A stretch of 64,000 bases of DNA, taken from NCBI GenBank assembly GCA_963789225.1, contig CAWBKD010000023.1:124001-188000 (forward strand), written 5' to 3'. Position numbers and translations under genes: made by a program. Shown here one piece after another: positions 44,116 to 53,073 of this stretch (within the stretch, counting starts at the first letter, position 1; every line of letters starts with the position of its first letter). The notes under the pieces are model-generated. The model saw only the letters and a list, made by a program, of their open reading frames with translations, ran no database searches and was not told the DNA's origin. The stretch comes from Palsa-504 sp963789225. GTDB taxonomy: Bacteria; Actinomycetota; Actinomycetes; Streptosporangiales; Streptosporangiaceae.

Positions 44116-46393
44116 GGAGCCGGTCGCGGGCGGCGGCGACTACGGCCTGGCCGAGGCTGATGCCGCCGTCGTTGCACGGGACGCGCGAGTGGACCAGGAC
44201 GCGGAAGCCGCGGGCCTCCAGGCGGACGACCGTGCCGTGCAGCAGGAGCAGGTTCTGGAACACCCCGCCGGACAGCGCCACCGTGGTCAGACCGTGGCGC
44301 TCGCGCACCAGCAGGCAGCCGGCCTCGATCAGCGCGGCCACGCCGTTATGGAACCGGGCGGCGACGATCTCCCGCGCGGTCCCGGCCGCGACATCCTCGG
44401 CGGCCGCCCGGACCAGATCACAACCGCTTATCCCGAACGGCGTATGGTCCCCCACCCGCGCCTGGTATGAGCCCTGCTCGCCCGGATCGGCCAGTTGCTC
44501 GAGCTCGACCGCGGCCTGGCCCTCGTAGTTGATCACGTCCCGGACGCCGAGCAGGGCGGCCACCGCGTCGAACAGCCGTCCCGCGCTGGAGGTGCCCGGC
44601 GAGTTGATGCCCCGCCTGGCCATGGCGACCACGTTGGCCCAGCGCGCCTCGTTGCGCCGGACCACCCCCAGGCCGACGGGCGGCGCGCCGGGAAAGGCGG
44701 CGTCGAGGTAGGCGGCCGCCATCCGCCACGGCTGCCTGATGGCGGCGGCCCCGCCGGGCATCGGCACCAGCGCGAGGTGACCGGCGCGCTCGAAGGTGGC
44801 CAGGTCAGCGACGAGGAACTCGCCGCCCCAGATCGTTCCGTCGGGGCCGTAGCCGGTCCCGTCGAAGGCCACCCCGATCACCGGGCCTTCCGCCCGGTGA
44901 TCGGCCAGGCAGGAGGCGATGTGGGCGTGGTGGTGCTGCACGCCGCATAGCTCGACGCCGTCCAGGTCCAGCGCGTACTTGGTCGACAGGTAGTCCGGGT
45001 GCAGGTCGTGGGCGACGACCCGCGGGTCGAGGTCGAACAGCCGGCGGAAGTGCTCGATGCCCTCGGTGAACGAGCGCAGGGTCTCGGCGTTCTCCAGATC
45101 GCCGATGTGGTGCGAGACGAAGGCGTGGCGCTCCTTGGCCAGGCAGAACGTGTTCTTCAGCTCGGCCCCGCAGGCCAGGACGGGGCGGGGGAACTCGTGG
45201 TCCACCGTGACGGGCTCGGGGACGTACCCGCGGGACCGCCTGATCAGCATCGGCCGGGCGCGGAAGACCCGGGCCACCGAGTCGTCGGTCCTGATGTGGA
45301 TGGCCCGGTCGTGGGTCAGGAACGCGTCCGCGATCCCGCCCAGCCTGTCCAGCGCGTCCGCATCGGCGTAGGCGATCGGCTCGTCGGAGACGTTCCCGCT
45401 GGTCAGCACCATCGGCCGACCCAGAGCCCCGATCAGCAGGTGGTGCAGCGGGGTGTATGGCAGCATGATCCCGAGCTGCCGGTTTCCCGGGGCCGTCGCC
45501 GCCGCCACCTCGGCGCCGGGCCTGCGCGGCAGCAGCACGATGGGCCGGCTCGCGCTGGTCAGCAGGTCGGCGGCGGCCTCGTCGACCTCCGCCAGGAGGC
45601 GCGCCGCGGCCAGGTCCGCGGCCAGCACGGCGAACGGCTTGTCCTCGCGGTGCTTGCGGGCCCGCAGCGCCGCGGCGGCGGTCTCGCAGCCGGCGTCCAC
45701 CGCGAGGTGATAACCGCCGAGCCCCTTGACGGCGAGCACCCGGCCCCGTGCGAGCAGGTCGGCGGCGGCCTCCAGGGGCTCGCCGGGCAGCGCGTCCCCG
45801 GCCGCATCAAGCAGCGCGAGCCGGGGCCCGCAGGCCGGGCAGCAGGTCGGCTGCGCGTGGAATCGGCGGTCAGCGGGGTCGTGGTATTCCGCCGCGCACC
45901 GCTCGCACATCGCGAACCCCGCCATCGTGGTCAGCGGGCGGTCGTAGGGCACGTCCCGCACGATGGTGAACCTGGGCCCGCAGTTGGTGCAGTTGATGAA
46001 CGGGTACCGGCACCGCCGGTCGGCCGGATCGGCGAGCTCGCGCAGGCAGTCGGCGCACGTCGCTGTGTCCGCGGAGACCAGGGTCCGGCGCGGCCCGGCA
46101 GACCCGCTGGCGGCGATGGCAAACGACGCCGATCCGCTCGGCGGCATGGGCGCGGTGGTGATCCGCTCGATCCTGGCCAGCGGCGGCGCATCCCGCTCCA
46201 GGAGGATCAGGAACTCGCTGACCGCCGCGGGCGCCCCCTCGACCTCGACGAACACCCCGTCGACGTCGTTGCCGACGTGCCCGGCCAGGCCGAGACCGGT
46301 CGCCAGCGTGTACACGAACGGGCGGAAGCCGACCCCCTGGACGATCCCCTCGACTCGGATCGCCGTGCGGATCACCGCGGTCACCGGCTCCAT
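44111..46393 (-). CDS. hypF: Carbamoyltransferase HypF
   Basis: 760 residues. Order: acylphosphatase domain (VEGIVQGVGFRPFVY), two zinc-finger Cys4 groups (CADCLRELAD, INCTNCGPRF; CERCAAEYHD, CCPACGPRL), YrdC-like domain (KGLGGYHLAVDA, KHREDKPFAVL), and Kae1-like domain with HDLHPDYLSTKYA and VQHHHAHIASC. It makes the carbamoyl-adenylate from carbamoyl phosphate and transfers the group to the HypE Cys, the source of the cyanide ligands. It sits 2 kb from hypE on the other strand. Start ATG 46393 or GTG 46396; no hypA/hypB adjacent. Confidence 0.97.
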   Translation of the reverse strand: MEPVTAVIRTAIRVEGIVQGVGFRPFVYTLATGLGLAGHVGNDVDGVFVEVEGAPAAVSEFLILLERDAPPLARIERITTAPMPPSGSASFAIAASGSAGPRRTLVSADTATCADCLRELADPADRRCRYPFINCTNCGPRFTIVRDVPYDRPLTTMAGFAMCERCAAEYHDPADRRFHAQPTCCPACGPRLALLDAAGDALPGEPLEAAADLLARGRVLAVKGLGGYHLAVDAGCETAAAALRARKHREDKPFAVLAADLAAARLLAEVDEAAADLLTSASRPIVLLPRRPGAEVAAATAPGNRQLGIMLPYTPLHHLLIGALGRPMVLTSGNVSDEPIAYADADALDRLGGIADAFLTHDRAIHIRTDDSVARVFRARPMLIRRSRGYVPEPVTVDHEFPRPVLACGAELKNTFCLAKERHAFVSHHIGDLENAETLRSFTEGIEHFRRLFDLDPRVVAHDLHPDYLSTKYALDLDGVELCGVQHHHAHIASCLADHRAEGPVIGVAFDGTGYGPDGTIWGGEFLVADLATFERAGHLALVPMPGGAAAIRQPWRMAAAYLDAAFPGAPPVGLGVVRRNEARWANVVAMARRGINSPGTSSAGRLFDAVAALLGVRDVINYEGQAAVELEQLADPGEQGSYQARVGDHTPFGISGCDLVRAAAEDVAAGTAREIVAARFHNGVAALIEAGCLLVRERHGLTTVALSGGVFQNLLLLHGTVVRLEARGFRVLVHSRVPCNDGGISLGQAVVAAARDRLR

Positions 46394-46449
46394 CACCTCC
46401 CCTGGCGCTCGGTGATGATCCTAAGTCAGGCGGAAGGGCCAGCCGCTTC

Positions 46450-46547
46450 TCCATGAAGACAAGCTCGTCCAGGCGGTGCACCCAGCCGCGCATCCCGTCG
46501 TAGCTCCCGAATACCGTGCCGGTGATCTCCCCGGCGGCGTCCCCCAC
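46450..46547 (-). pseudogene. GNAT acetyltransferase fragment
   Basis: The stretch AGEITGTVFGSYDGMRGWVH followed by RL is the beta4 region just before the acetyl-CoA loop of GNAT acetyltransferases. It then changes abruptly to DELVFMEKRLALPP and runs into hypF. The N-terminal half is also missing. This looks like a small leftover of a deleted gene. Confidence 0.55.
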
Positions 46548-46573
46548 TAACGTTCGTAGCCACTAACGTTAGT
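46546..46573. promoter_or_regulatory. Tandem operator-like dyads
   Basis: ACTAACGTTCGT (46546-46557) and the perfect palindrome ACTAACGTTAGT (46562-46573) are 16 bp apart start to start. This is like a double TetR-family operator. It lies upstream of the GNAT fragment, about 150 bp before hypF on the minus strand, and could be a leftover or a hypF operator. Confidence 0.55.
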
Positions 46574-46676
46574 AACCACTTTCGCTTGGGGTCAAGCAGG
46601 TTGGGCGCGGGAGAGGAACCACCGTCGTTCGGAGTAATTCCAGACAGTGCCGAGTGCGGGCGCGAGCGACTTTGGC

Positions 46677-48698
46677 TCAGGCCTGGTCGTCTCCGCCCTG
46701 GTCGGCGGCTTCGCCGGCGGCGGCCCGGCCTTCGCTGACACCTCGCTGGAATCCCGTGAGGCGGTCGCGGACCTCGGCCGCCGACCGAGTCTGCGGGGCG
46801 GCTGGTGGCGTGCTCGGGATAGCACCAGGGATCAGGTTCGCGGCCGGCGTCCGCCTGGGCAACCCTTCCGGCGTCGAGCCCGCCAAGGTGGGCACGTCAG
46901 CGGCCTGGGCGGCCTGCCAGCCCGCATCGGCCGGCGACGTCCAGCGGCCACCCGCCTCGCTACGGCTGGGTGCCGTCCAGCCTGCGCCGAACCAGCGCGA
47001 CTCCATCTCGTCGAAGATGGGCAGCCTGCGATGGTCCCCGGGGCGTTCCGCGGGCGGCACGATCACGTCGGAGCCCGCAGAACCCGTCCCCTGGCTCCCG
47101 AGCGGAGTACCGGACAGCGATGGGCCGTTGGCCTCGGCCGGCGCGGGCGAGGCGGGGGCGGGCGTTCCGCCGGTGCCGGTCTCGGCCTCCTGGGGGCGCG
47201 CGCCAGCGACCGACCATGCCGGATCGGGCGGCGGGATCGCGGTACCGGCGAGCTGCCAGTCGGCCGACCCGCCGCGTACCCCCTCCCCCCGCGGCGCGAA
47301 GTCAGTTACCGTCACCGCGGCGGCCCGGTGCCCCGCGGTGGCATACGCCGTCCCGGTGATCGAGCCCGCGGTGGCGGCCTCAAGCCCGGCGACTGCGGCC
47401 TCGCTCAGCGTCGGGGACGCGGTGGCGCCACTGCGGGTGAGGATCTCATCGGGGAGCCAGACTAGCGCGGTCAGGCCGCCGAACTCCGCGGGCTGCAACC
47501 GGACCCGGATACCGTGCCGCGCGGCGAGCCTGGCCACCACGAACAGGCCCATCCACTTGGGCACGTTGACGTCCGGTGCCTGCGCGTTTTCCAGTTGCCA
47601 GTTCGCGTACGCCATGTCCTTGGGGGCCATTCCGATGCCGCGATCGGTGATCTCGATCAGGGCGCCCCCGGTCGTCAGGAGCTTGCTCGAGACGTCGACC
47701 GGCATGTCCCCCGCCGAGAACGACGTCGCGTTCTCGGTGAGTTCGGCGAGCAGGTGCGCCACGTCGTTGACCGCGGGCCCGCGCACCGCGATATCCGGCT
47801 GCCCGCTGAGCGATACGCGCTCGTGGTCCTCGATCTCGGACATCGCCGCCCTGATAACGCCGCCCAGCGCGACCGGCTGGTTCCAGCGGTTGGGCAGCTC
47901 GTGGCCGGCCAGCACGAGCAGGTTCTGCGAGCTGCGGTGCATCCGGGCCGCGATGCGATCCATCTTGAACAGGCTGGCCAGGCGCCCGGGGTCCTGCTCG
48001 GCCTGCTCCAGGCTTTCGATCAGCCGGATCTGGCGTTCCACCAGGGACTGACTGCGGTGGGACAAGTTCGTGAGCATCGTGCTGAGCGTGCCGCGAACCG
48101 TGGCCTCGTTGGCCGCCATCCGCAGCGTCTGGATGCGCATCTGGTCGAAGGCGCGCGCCACCTCGCCCAGCTCGTCCGAGGAGTCCACGTCGATGGGTTT
48201 CACGTCGGGCACCCTGCCCTGGCCCCTGCCCTCACCGATGCGCCGGACCACCTCGGGCAACTCGACGACCCCGGCCCGGAGCCTGCCCAGCGGCCGCAGC
48301 ACCGACCTGGCGACGACGGCCGCGAACCACGCCGCCAGCGCCACGACGACGACCAGCGCCACGCCGAACCCGATCGCGGACGTGATCGCCCCGTGCCGCG
48401 CCGAGGCGACCGGCGAGTTGATCGACGTACCGTGCAGGGCGCCGACGATGTGAACGACGCAGACCGCGACGACGGCCGCGGCGACGGCCGCGATGCCGGC
48501 CAGCAGCCACAGGCGGGAGCTGACCCGCCAGTCCTTCAGCGCGCGGCTAGAACTCGGGCGGACCGCCGACGGGTCGGTGCGGGCCGGCTCGACGGCTACC
48601 CGCGGCGGGGCCGGCGCTCTCGGGCTGCTGTGCCGGAGCGATACCGCGCGCGGCGGCCGGGGGTTCTGGCCGGGAGCCGGTGACTCCGGTGCCGGCAA
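46677..48698 (-). CDS. Sensor histidine kinase-like protein (NIT-type family, sensor domain missing)
   Basis: About 670 residues. Two membrane helices (LWLLAGIAAVAAAVVAVCVV and FGVALVVVVALAAWFAAVVA) are only about 30 residues apart, where related actinobacterial kinases hold a long nitrate-sensor-like domain. A HAMP region (RSVLRPLGRLRAG...DELGEVARAFDQM), a dimerisation helix with NLSHRSQSLVERQ, and an ATPase domain with ELTENATSFS and DRGIGM follow. A disordered Pro/Ala-rich tail of about 200 residues ends the protein. The usual downstream roadblock/DUF742/GTPase genes are absent. The start is uncertain: TTG 48698 is one option, and the frame is open to 48899. Confidence 0.8.
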   Translation of the reverse strand: MPAPESPAPGQNPRPPRAVSLRHSSPRAPAPPRVAVEPARTDPSAVRPSSSRALKDWRVSSRLWLLAGIAAVAAAVVAVCVVHIVGALHGTSINSPVASARHGAITSAIGFGVALVVVVALAAWFAAVVARSVLRPLGRLRAGVVELPEVVRRIGEGRGQGRVPDVKPIDVDSSDELGEVARAFDQMRIQTLRMAANEATVRGTLSTMLTNLSHRSQSLVERQIRLIESLEQAEQDPGRLASLFKMDRIAARMHRSSQNLLVLAGHELPNRWNQPVALGGVIRAAMSEIEDHERVSLSGQPDIAVRGPAVNDVAHLLAELTENATSFSAGDMPVDVSSKLLTTGGALIEITDRGIGMAPKDMAYANWQLENAQAPDVNVPKWMGLFVVARLAARHGIRVRLQPAEFGGLTALVWLPDEILTRSGATASPTLSEAAVAGLEAATAGSITGTAYATAGHRAAAVTVTDFAPRGEGVRGGSADWQLAGTAIPPPDPAWSVAGARPQEAETGTGGTPAPASPAPAEANGPSLSGTPLGSQGTGSAGSDVIVPPAERPGDHRRLPIFDEMESRWFGAGWTAPSRSEAGGRWTSPADAGWQAAQAADVPTLAGSTPEGLPRRTPAANLIPGAIPSTPPAAPQTRSAAEVRDRLTGFQRGVSEGRAAAGEAADQGGDDQA

Positions 48699-48849
48699 CC
48701 GATCCCGTGAACGCTCGCCCGGCGTCAGGCGCCTGCCAGCCGGCCTGCCGGAACGGGCTCTCAGTGGGGGTCTTTGGCGTCCTGGCCACGTCCACCGCCA
48801 TGAGCACGCCCACCACGACCACCAGGACCGCGAAGAAGATCTCGGCCAA
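48547..48849 (-). CDS. Small single-pass membrane protein overlapping the kinase N-terminus
   Basis: 100 residues starting MAEIFFAVLVVVVGVLMAVD, a clear signal-anchor, then a Pro/Ala-rich tail ending GGPPEF. It is in a different frame from the kinase and overlaps its putative N-terminal part. Either it is a separate upstream gene, with the kinase beginning near or after 48600, or it is the true N-terminus of the kinase joined by a frameshift. The hydrophobic start is much more gene-like than the same bases in the kinase frame (Trp/Ser/Arg-rich). Confidence 0.5.
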   Translation of the reverse strand: MAEIFFAVLVVVVGVLMAVDVARTPKTPTESPFRQAGWQAPDAGRAFTGSVAGTGVTGSRPEPPAAARGIAPAQQPESAGPAAGSRRAGPHRPVGGPPEF

Positions 48850-49319
48850 GATGTCACTACACCTTGCTGACGGCCGAACGCATGCGCGTCATTCCGCATG
48901 CGTCCTGCCCCGCTCTGCGCAGATCGCGGTGCTCAGCCCTGCGGGCCGTCACACAGCGGCCTGACCGTACCATCGGCATGGCACACCCCTCCCCAGCGGT
49001 TTCTCCCCAGTACCGCACCGGTGTAGTCCACGTCACTGTAACCGCTAACCAGCCCGCGCATGCCGTATATGGAGGGAAAAGTCCGTATTGCCGCGCGCAA
49101 CGGCTGGAGCCTCGCGGTGCAGTTGGCCCGATCTGTGGGTTTATTTCGTAAATATCCGATTTCATGCCGCCTCGCGCGCCTGGTCGCTACGATTGAGCAG
49201 GTCACGGCGAAAACAGTTCGGGGATGACCGACCATGTGGCCGGAGAAACCCGTTACAGTCGCACAGTACGCCCGAGGGTGGGCAACCTAGACGATCCATA
49301 ACAAACCGTGGGGGGGCTC
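48850..49319. other. Intergenic region between the sensor kinase and the first APC permease
   Basis: About 470 bp with only short, unconvincing frames. It should hold the promoters of both divergent units. No clear operator was identified. Confidence 0.5.
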
Positions 49320-50948
49320 GTGGCGGAGGAAACGGCCGGCTCAGGCCTGATGTACGGCGAAGACACGGCAGCGGCCAGTTTTGACACGGCAGCGGCCAGG
49401 CAGGAACGGACCAAGCTCCGGCGCAGCGTGGGACGCCTGGACACCGCGTTCCTCATGCTCGCCGCGATTATCGTGCTGGACACGCTCGGCGCGGTGTCGA
49501 GCTACGGCGCTCAGGCGTTCACCTGGCTCATTGTCATGGTCGTGTTCTTCCTGTTCCCTTACGGCATGCTCACCGCGGAGCTCGGCACGGCGTTTCCCGA
49601 GGAAGGCGGCCCCTACGTCTGGGTCAGGCTCGCCTTCGGCCGGGTCGCGGCCGCCGTCGTCGCCGTCATGTACTGGGTCGATAACCCCATCTGGCTGGCC
49701 GGGACGCTGGCCATCACGGCGATGGCCACCTTCAGCACGTTCTTCGTCAACCTGTCGCTGACCTGGGAATACATCTTCGGCTTGCTGTTCGTCTGGGCCG
49801 GCATCGCGGCGGTGATCATGGCGCTGAAGTTCGGCAAGTGGGTGGCGAGCATCGGCGCGATGGTCCGCGTGGTGCTGATGGTGTTCTTCACCATCACCGT
49901 GTTCATCTACGCCGGGCAGCACGGCGTGCACGGCTTCGGGGCCGGTGCGTTCAAGCCCACCTGGCTCGTGTTCCTGGCCGCGGCGCCCATCCTGATCTTC
50001 GACCTCGAAGGCTTCGAGCTGCCCAGCGCCGCGTCCGAGGAGCTGATCAACCCGAAGAAAGACGTCCCCTTCGCGATCCTGCGCTCGGGAATTGCCACCG
50101 TGCTGTTCTACGGCGTGCCCATCCTCGCCATCCTGCTCGTGCTGCCGGCCTCCAAGCTGTCCAACATCCTCGGCTTCGTCACCGCGCTGCAGCAGGTCTT
50201 CGTGGTCTACGGGGGACACCTGACCGCTTCGGGCGTGGTGCTCACCGGTGCCGGGAAGGTGCTGGCCGATATCGCGGCGCTCGGGGTGATCTTCGGCTTG
50301 CTGTCCTCCGGCGTGATCTGGCTGATCGGGTCTGACCGTGCGCAGGCGGTGGCCGGGTTCGACGGTGCCGCGCCGAGGGCACTCGGGTACTTCTCCAAGC
50401 GCCTCGGCACCCCGATCGGCGTCAACCTGCTCTCGGGCGTGGTTTCGACCGCCGTCCTGATCCTGGCACTGACGCTGACCAGCGGCAACGCGGCGAAGTA
50501 CTTTACCGTCACGCTGGGCCTGGTCATCTCCATGGTGACGGTCACGTACGTGCTGATCTTCCCGGCGGTGATCAAGCTCCGGTACAAGTATCCCGACGTC
50601 GCGCGGCCGTACCGGATACCCGGGGGGACGGTCGGGCTCTGGGTGGTCGGGATCTTGACCACGGCCTGGGCCGCCCTGACCACCATCGCGATCATCTGGC
50701 CGGGCATCGGCACGGCGGATCCCAATGCCTCGCTGCCGACCTCCTTTGCCGGGGAGCGCCTGCAGTACACGCTGTCCCAGGTGATCCCGCTCGGCGCGAT
50801 GGTGCTCATCGGCCTGGCGTTCTACGCTTTCGGCGCGCCAACGCGACGGCAAGCCGCGCTGGCGGCGGCCGCTTCGCAGACGGCCGCTCCGCAGGCTCCG
50901 GGCACAGCGCAGCCGGAAGCTCCGCACGCCGAGACCGCCGGGGACTAA
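49320..50948 (+). CDS. APC-superfamily amino acid/polyamine permease 1
   Basis: About 542 residues with 12 membrane helices. The first helix contains LDTAFLMLAAIIVLDTLGAV with FPEEGGPYVWVRLAFG after TM2, a hallmark of glutamate/GABA-type antiporter and related APC carriers. The ligand is probably an amino acid or amine. Start GTG 49320 has a G-rich ribosome site; GTG 49308 is also in frame. The stop overlaps by 4 bp the stop of the TMADH-like gene on the other strand. The nearest genes suggest amine use. Confidence 0.9.
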   Translation: MAEETAGSGLMYGEDTAAASFDTAAARQERTKLRRSVGRLDTAFLMLAAIIVLDTLGAVSSYGAQAFTWLIVMVVFFLFPYGMLTAELGTAFPEEGGPYVWVRLAFGRVAAAVVAVMYWVDNPIWLAGTLAITAMATFSTFFVNLSLTWEYIFGLLFVWAGIAAVIMALKFGKWVASIGAMVRVVLMVFFTITVFIYAGQHGVHGFGAGAFKPTWLVFLAAAPILIFDLEGFELPSAASEELINPKKDVPFAILRSGIATVLFYGVPILAILLVLPASKLSNILGFVTALQQVFVVYGGHLTASGVVLTGAGKVLADIAALGVIFGLLSSGVIWLIGSDRAQAVAGFDGAAPRALGYFSKRLGTPIGVNLLSGVVSTAVLILALTLTSGNAAKYFTVTLGLVISMVTVTYVLIFPAVIKLRYKYPDVARPYRIPGGTVGLWVVGILTTAWAALTTIAIIWPGIGTADPNASLPTSFAGERLQYTLSQVIPLGAMVLIGLAFYAFGAPTRRQAALAAAASQTAAPQAPGTAQPEAPHAETAGD

Positions 50949-53070
50949 TCGGCCCGGTATCCCGGCGAAGCGGCCAGGGCCGTATATTCGCGCAGGTAGC
51001 CCCGGTCACGCGACGGCGGCCCTGGAGTGTCCAGTTCCTCGGCGTAGCGTCGGCCTGCCCACACCGCGCCGGCGATCGTGGTCGGAGCCCAGGCGTCCCC
51101 CACGCACCGTACCGACCGGACACCGTGCGCCGGCCACTGTTCCTGCCGCTGCTCCAGCGCCAGGAACAGGTCGTCGCGGGGAAGCCGGGCGGTCACCAGC
51201 ACCACGGCGTCGGCGGGCACGCCGGTTTCTGAGCCGGTGAACGCGCACGCCGTCCGCGCCTCGCCCGCCCCGACGGCGACAAGGACCCGGTTGGCGTCCA
51301 CGATGATGCCCGCGGCGTGCACCCGCCGCTGGATGTCGCCGACCTCCAGGGTGTTGGCCGTCCAGGAGGACACCAGCGGGGCCGGGGTAACCAGCCGGAC
51401 CTCGTGCCCGAGGCCGGCCAGCAATTCGGCCAGGACCCCGCCGAGGTAGTAGTGATCATCGTCGAACACCACGATCCGCTGCCGTGCCGCAATACCAGCG
51501 GCCCCGGCCCGGCCGAGCGGATGATCACCGGCCAGCAGGTCATCGGGCGTCAGGACGCGGGCCTGTTCGGCGACAGGGATCGCGGTGGTGTGCCATCGCC
51601 CGACGCCATCGTTCCGCCACCGCGCGCCGGTGGCGACCAGGATGTCGGTGAACCCGTAGCCGAGGGCGTCATCCGGTGTGACCTGCTCGCCCCGGCCGAT
51701 CGTCACCACGTCGCGGTAGCGCCGCTCAAGCTGCCCGATCCGGTACTCGGCGACGCGGCGCCAGGCGGCCAGCCCGGGCAGCCCGGCCTCACGGGATACC
51801 CTCCCGCCCAGGTCCCTCGTGGCCTCGGCGAGCATCACGGGATAGCCGCGCTGGCCCAGGGCCCGGGCGGCTTCCAGGCCGGCCCGGCCCCGACGATCAG
51901 GACGCTGGCGTCGGATTCCTTCGGCCTGATCCGTTCCGGGTGCCATCCGCGGCGCCACTCCTCGCCCATGGCAGGGTTCTGCGTGCAGCGGATCGGCGAC
52001 ATGGTCATGTCGCCGGAGATGCAGATGTTGCAGCCGATGCACTCACGGATGTCGTCGAGGTCTCCGGCCTCGATCTTGGCCGGGAGGAACGGATCCGCGA
52101 TCGACGGCCGGGCCGCGCCGATCATGTCCAGGAGGCCGGCCCGGACCTGGTGCACCATGGTGTCCGGCGACGTGAACCGGCCGACCCCCACTACCGGTTT
52201 GGCCGATAGCCGCTTGAGGCCCGCGATCAGCGGCTCGCGCTCGGCCTCGGCCGCGAAGCGCGAGGTGGCCGAGTCCAGCTCCCAGGAGCCCAGGACCAGA
52301 TCCCAGACGTCGGGCAGGTGATCGAGCAGCGAGATGACCTCCGCCGCCTCGGCCCGCGTGATGCCGGCGTCGCCGATTCCCTCGTCCACGGTCAGCCGGC
52401 ACGCGACGGCCGCCCGGCCCTCGCATTCCTCGCGGGTGTCTTCCAGGATCTCGGCCAGCAGGCGCGCCCGGTTGGCGACCGAGCCGCCGTAGCTGTCGGT
52501 GCGCTGGTTGTAGCGACGGGACAGGAAGTGGTGCAGCATGCTCAGGTTGTGTCCGGCGTAGACGTAGATGACGTCGTATCCGGCGGCCAGGGCGCGCCGG
52601 ACCGCCAGGCGGTGCCAGCGCCGCAGGTCAGCTAGGTCCTGAGCCGACATCATGCGGGCCTGGACGGGGTCGTTGGACCACGTCACGACGGGCAGGTGCG
52701 CCGGGCCGAGGGGGGCCTCCCTGCTGGACAGGTTCGGCGCGTTCATCCCGTTGTGCGCGAGCTCGATCCCGGCCAGGGCGCCGCCCGCGTGGATCGCGTC
52801 CGCGATCCTGGCCAGCGCGGGCAGGTCCCCCTCGTCCCACAGGCGCAGCTCAATGAAGGGCGTGATGTCCGAGGTGGGATGGATCTCCACCTGCTCGGTG
52901 CAGACCACGGCCCAGCCGCCCTCGGCCTTGACGTTGCGCATGGCGGCCTGCGCCGTCGGGTCCCGGTATCCCATGCCGTTGCAGTGCGGCACCTGAAAGA
53001 ACCGGTTCTTGGCGCGAACCGGCCCCAGCTGTACCGGCTCGAACAGGATATCGTAACGGCTGTCGCGCAC
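50945..53070 (-). pseudogene. Trimethylamine/dimethylamine-dehydrogenase-like flavoprotein, frameshifted
   Basis: The N-terminal part (GTG 53070 to 51835) is an old-yellow-enzyme-type FMN barrel (KNRFFQVPHCNGMGYRD, RRYNQRTDSYGGSVANRARL) with the 4Fe-4S motif CIGCNICISGDMTMSPIRC. It then enters the FAD/NADH domain at VLIVGAGPA. The rest (LEAARALGQRGYPVMLAEA to the stop at 50945) is in another frame. The break at about 51878-51890 fits loss of 4 bp from a GGCCGGCC repeat; restoring it yields a normal protein of about 710 residues that would oxidatively demethylate a methylamine-like substrate. It follows the permease at 53074 by 3 bp in one operon. Confidence 0.87.
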
Positions 53071-53073
53071 TCC

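Noticed and set aside
48857..49235. Short minus-strand frames in the gap before permease 1
   Set aside because: Poor codon bias and no recognisable features.
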